Shown here one piece after another: positions 7,085 to 7,400 of a stretch of 7,400 bases of DNA. Under the pieces are notes generated by a model. It was not told the origin of the DNA, did no database searches, and saw only the letters and a list, made by a program, of their open reading frames with translations. Positions within the stretch are counted from its first letter, which is position 1. Each line of letters starts with the position of its first letter. The stretch is taken from contig CAAGKW010000312.1 in the NCBI GenBank assembly GCA_900770585.1, forward strand, positions 1 to 7,400, read 5' to 3'. The translations under genes and the position numbers were made by a program. The stretch comes from an uncultured Alistipes sp. GTDB taxonomy: Bacteria; Bacteroidota; Bacteroidia; Bacteroidales; Rikenellaceae.

Positions 7085-7099
7085 GTCGATCGAATCGAA
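7085..7099. repeat. Inverted repeat TCGAT-CGA-ATCGA with shared GATCGAATC core
   Basis: The arms 7086-7090 and 7094-7098 are perfectly complementary around CGA. The dyad sits where the -33 region of the minus-strand promoter would be. Its centre GATCGAATC is identical to that of the dyad at 5294-5308. It may be a regulator site, but GATCG words are very frequent in this window, so coincidence is possible. Confidence 0.3.
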
Positions 7100-7107
7100 G
7101 CAATTAT

Positions 7108-7125
7108 AATATTGGGGCCAATATT
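7108..7125. promoter_or_regulatory. 18-bp operator-like dyad AATATTGG-GG-CCAATATT
   Basis: Perfect 8-base arms (7108-7115 and 7118-7125) flank a 2-base centre. The right arm runs into the -33 region (7124-7127) of the promoter for the gene at 7187, and the dyad is about 40 bp upstream of the minus-strand -7 element. This is the usual place for a repressor or activator site. The identity of the regulator is not known. Confidence 0.55.
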
Positions 7126-7155
7126 TCGCGAACTGGCAAATTATTCGTACTTTTG
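7124..7155 (+). promoter_or_regulatory. Promoter of the membrane protein gene at 7187
   Basis: TACTTTTG at 7148-7155 is an exact TAnnTTTG -7 element, and TTTC at 7124-7127, 20 bases upstream, is a one-mismatch -33 element. Transcription would start near 7162, leaving a leader of about 25 nt before the ATG at 7187. Confidence 0.65.
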
Positions 7156-7186
7156 TAGATATGTTAAATCTTAAACAGTCGTTGTT

Positions 7187-7400
7187 ATGTCACACCTCTT
7201 AACACTTTTATTGATCTCGTTTGCAGTGTCGGCCGTAGGCTGGATCTACTTCATCTACTTTTTTAGCATTGGTTACGGACTCTCGATCTCGGCTCTCGCC
7301 GTCGCTGTGGTGGCAATGTTCTGGGGCGAATTGACTCTCCCTGCCGCGATATTGTGCGGAGTGCTCTTCGTCTACGGAATACGTCTTGCTCTCTATCTCT
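7187..7400 (+). CDS. Membrane protein, probably DUF1295 / steroid 5-alpha-reductase-like (5' part only)
   Basis: The frame starts with ATG at 7187 and is open to the window end, giving 71 codons. Three hydrophobic segments are visible, at about residues 3-25 (starting MSHLLTLLLISFAVSAVGWIY), 33-47 and 51-70. The pattern SFAVSAVGW, then FFSIGYGLSISALAVAVV, then GVLFVYGIRLALYL resembles the N-terminus of DUF1295 proteins, integral membrane enzymes related to steroid 5-alpha reductases and isoprenylcysteine methyltransferases. The catalytic C-terminal half lies outside the window, so neither substrate nor activity can be judged. The start is supported by the short spacing from an exact -7 element; an ATG at 7161 leads to a stop after 13 codons in another frame. 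The family call is from memory of the pattern and is tentative. Confidence 0.6.
   Translation, partial: MSHLLTLLLISFAVSAVGWIYFIYFFSIGYGLSISALAVAVVAMFWGELTLPAAILCGVLFVYGIRLALYL

Noticed and set aside
7161..7202. Short reading frame from the ATG at 7161
   Set aside because: It ends after 13 codons, is in a different frame from the membrane protein and has no leader-peptide features.

Overview
The window looks like chromosomal DNA of a Bacteroidota species, most likely an anaerobic Bacteroidales (Alistipes-like would fit, but that is an inference). Three intergenic elements match the Bacteroidota promoter form TTTG-N19/20-TAnnTTTG, start codons lack clear purine-rich Shine-Dalgarno sequences, and the outer-membrane protein at 5780-7024 is of a type common in that phylum. 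Base composition is moderately GC-rich in genes and AT-rich in the gaps. I see no rRNA, tRNA, CRISPR array, insertion sequence or phage gene.

Layout. Positions 1-5189 (minus strand) hold a tightly packed urease operon transcribed right to left: ureA, ureB, ureC, ureE, ureF, ureG, ureD. Gaps run from 21 bp down to 4-bp ATGA overlaps (ureE/ureF and ureG/ureD). ureD runs off the left edge with 251 codons visible. The three structural subunits are separate genes, and every nickel ligand, the carbamylated lysine and the general acid of UreC can be located. The accessory proteins carry their signature motifs: the P-loop and Cys-Pro-His of UreG, and GNQH plus a His-rich tail in UreE.

Divergently from ureA, a fluC/crcB fluoride channel gene (5323-5703, plus strand) has a near-ideal promoter inside the 133-bp shared gap. 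That gap also holds two inverted repeats. fluC converges on a gene for a signal-peptide-bearing beta-barrel protein of the PagL / acyloxyacyl hydrolase type (5780-7024, minus). The two share one hairpin with U-tracts on both strands, a bidirectional terminator. Beyond a 162-bp divergent gap with two promoters and an 18-bp near-palindrome, a membrane protein gene, probably of the DUF1295 / steroid 5-alpha-reductase-like family, begins at 7187 (plus) and leaves the window.

How the parts work together. UreABC hydrolyses urea to ammonia and carbamate in the cytoplasm. UreD, UreF and UreG form the GTP-dependent maturation complex and UreE delivers nickel. No urea or nickel transporter is visible, so these must lie left of position 1 or elsewhere. 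I found no radically new system. The most noteworthy points are the operator-like dyads overlapping two promoters, the GATCGAATC core shared by two gaps, the Cys-triplet tail of UreB, the fluC-urease head-to-head arrangement, and the Asn at the catalytic-acid position of the PagL-like protein.
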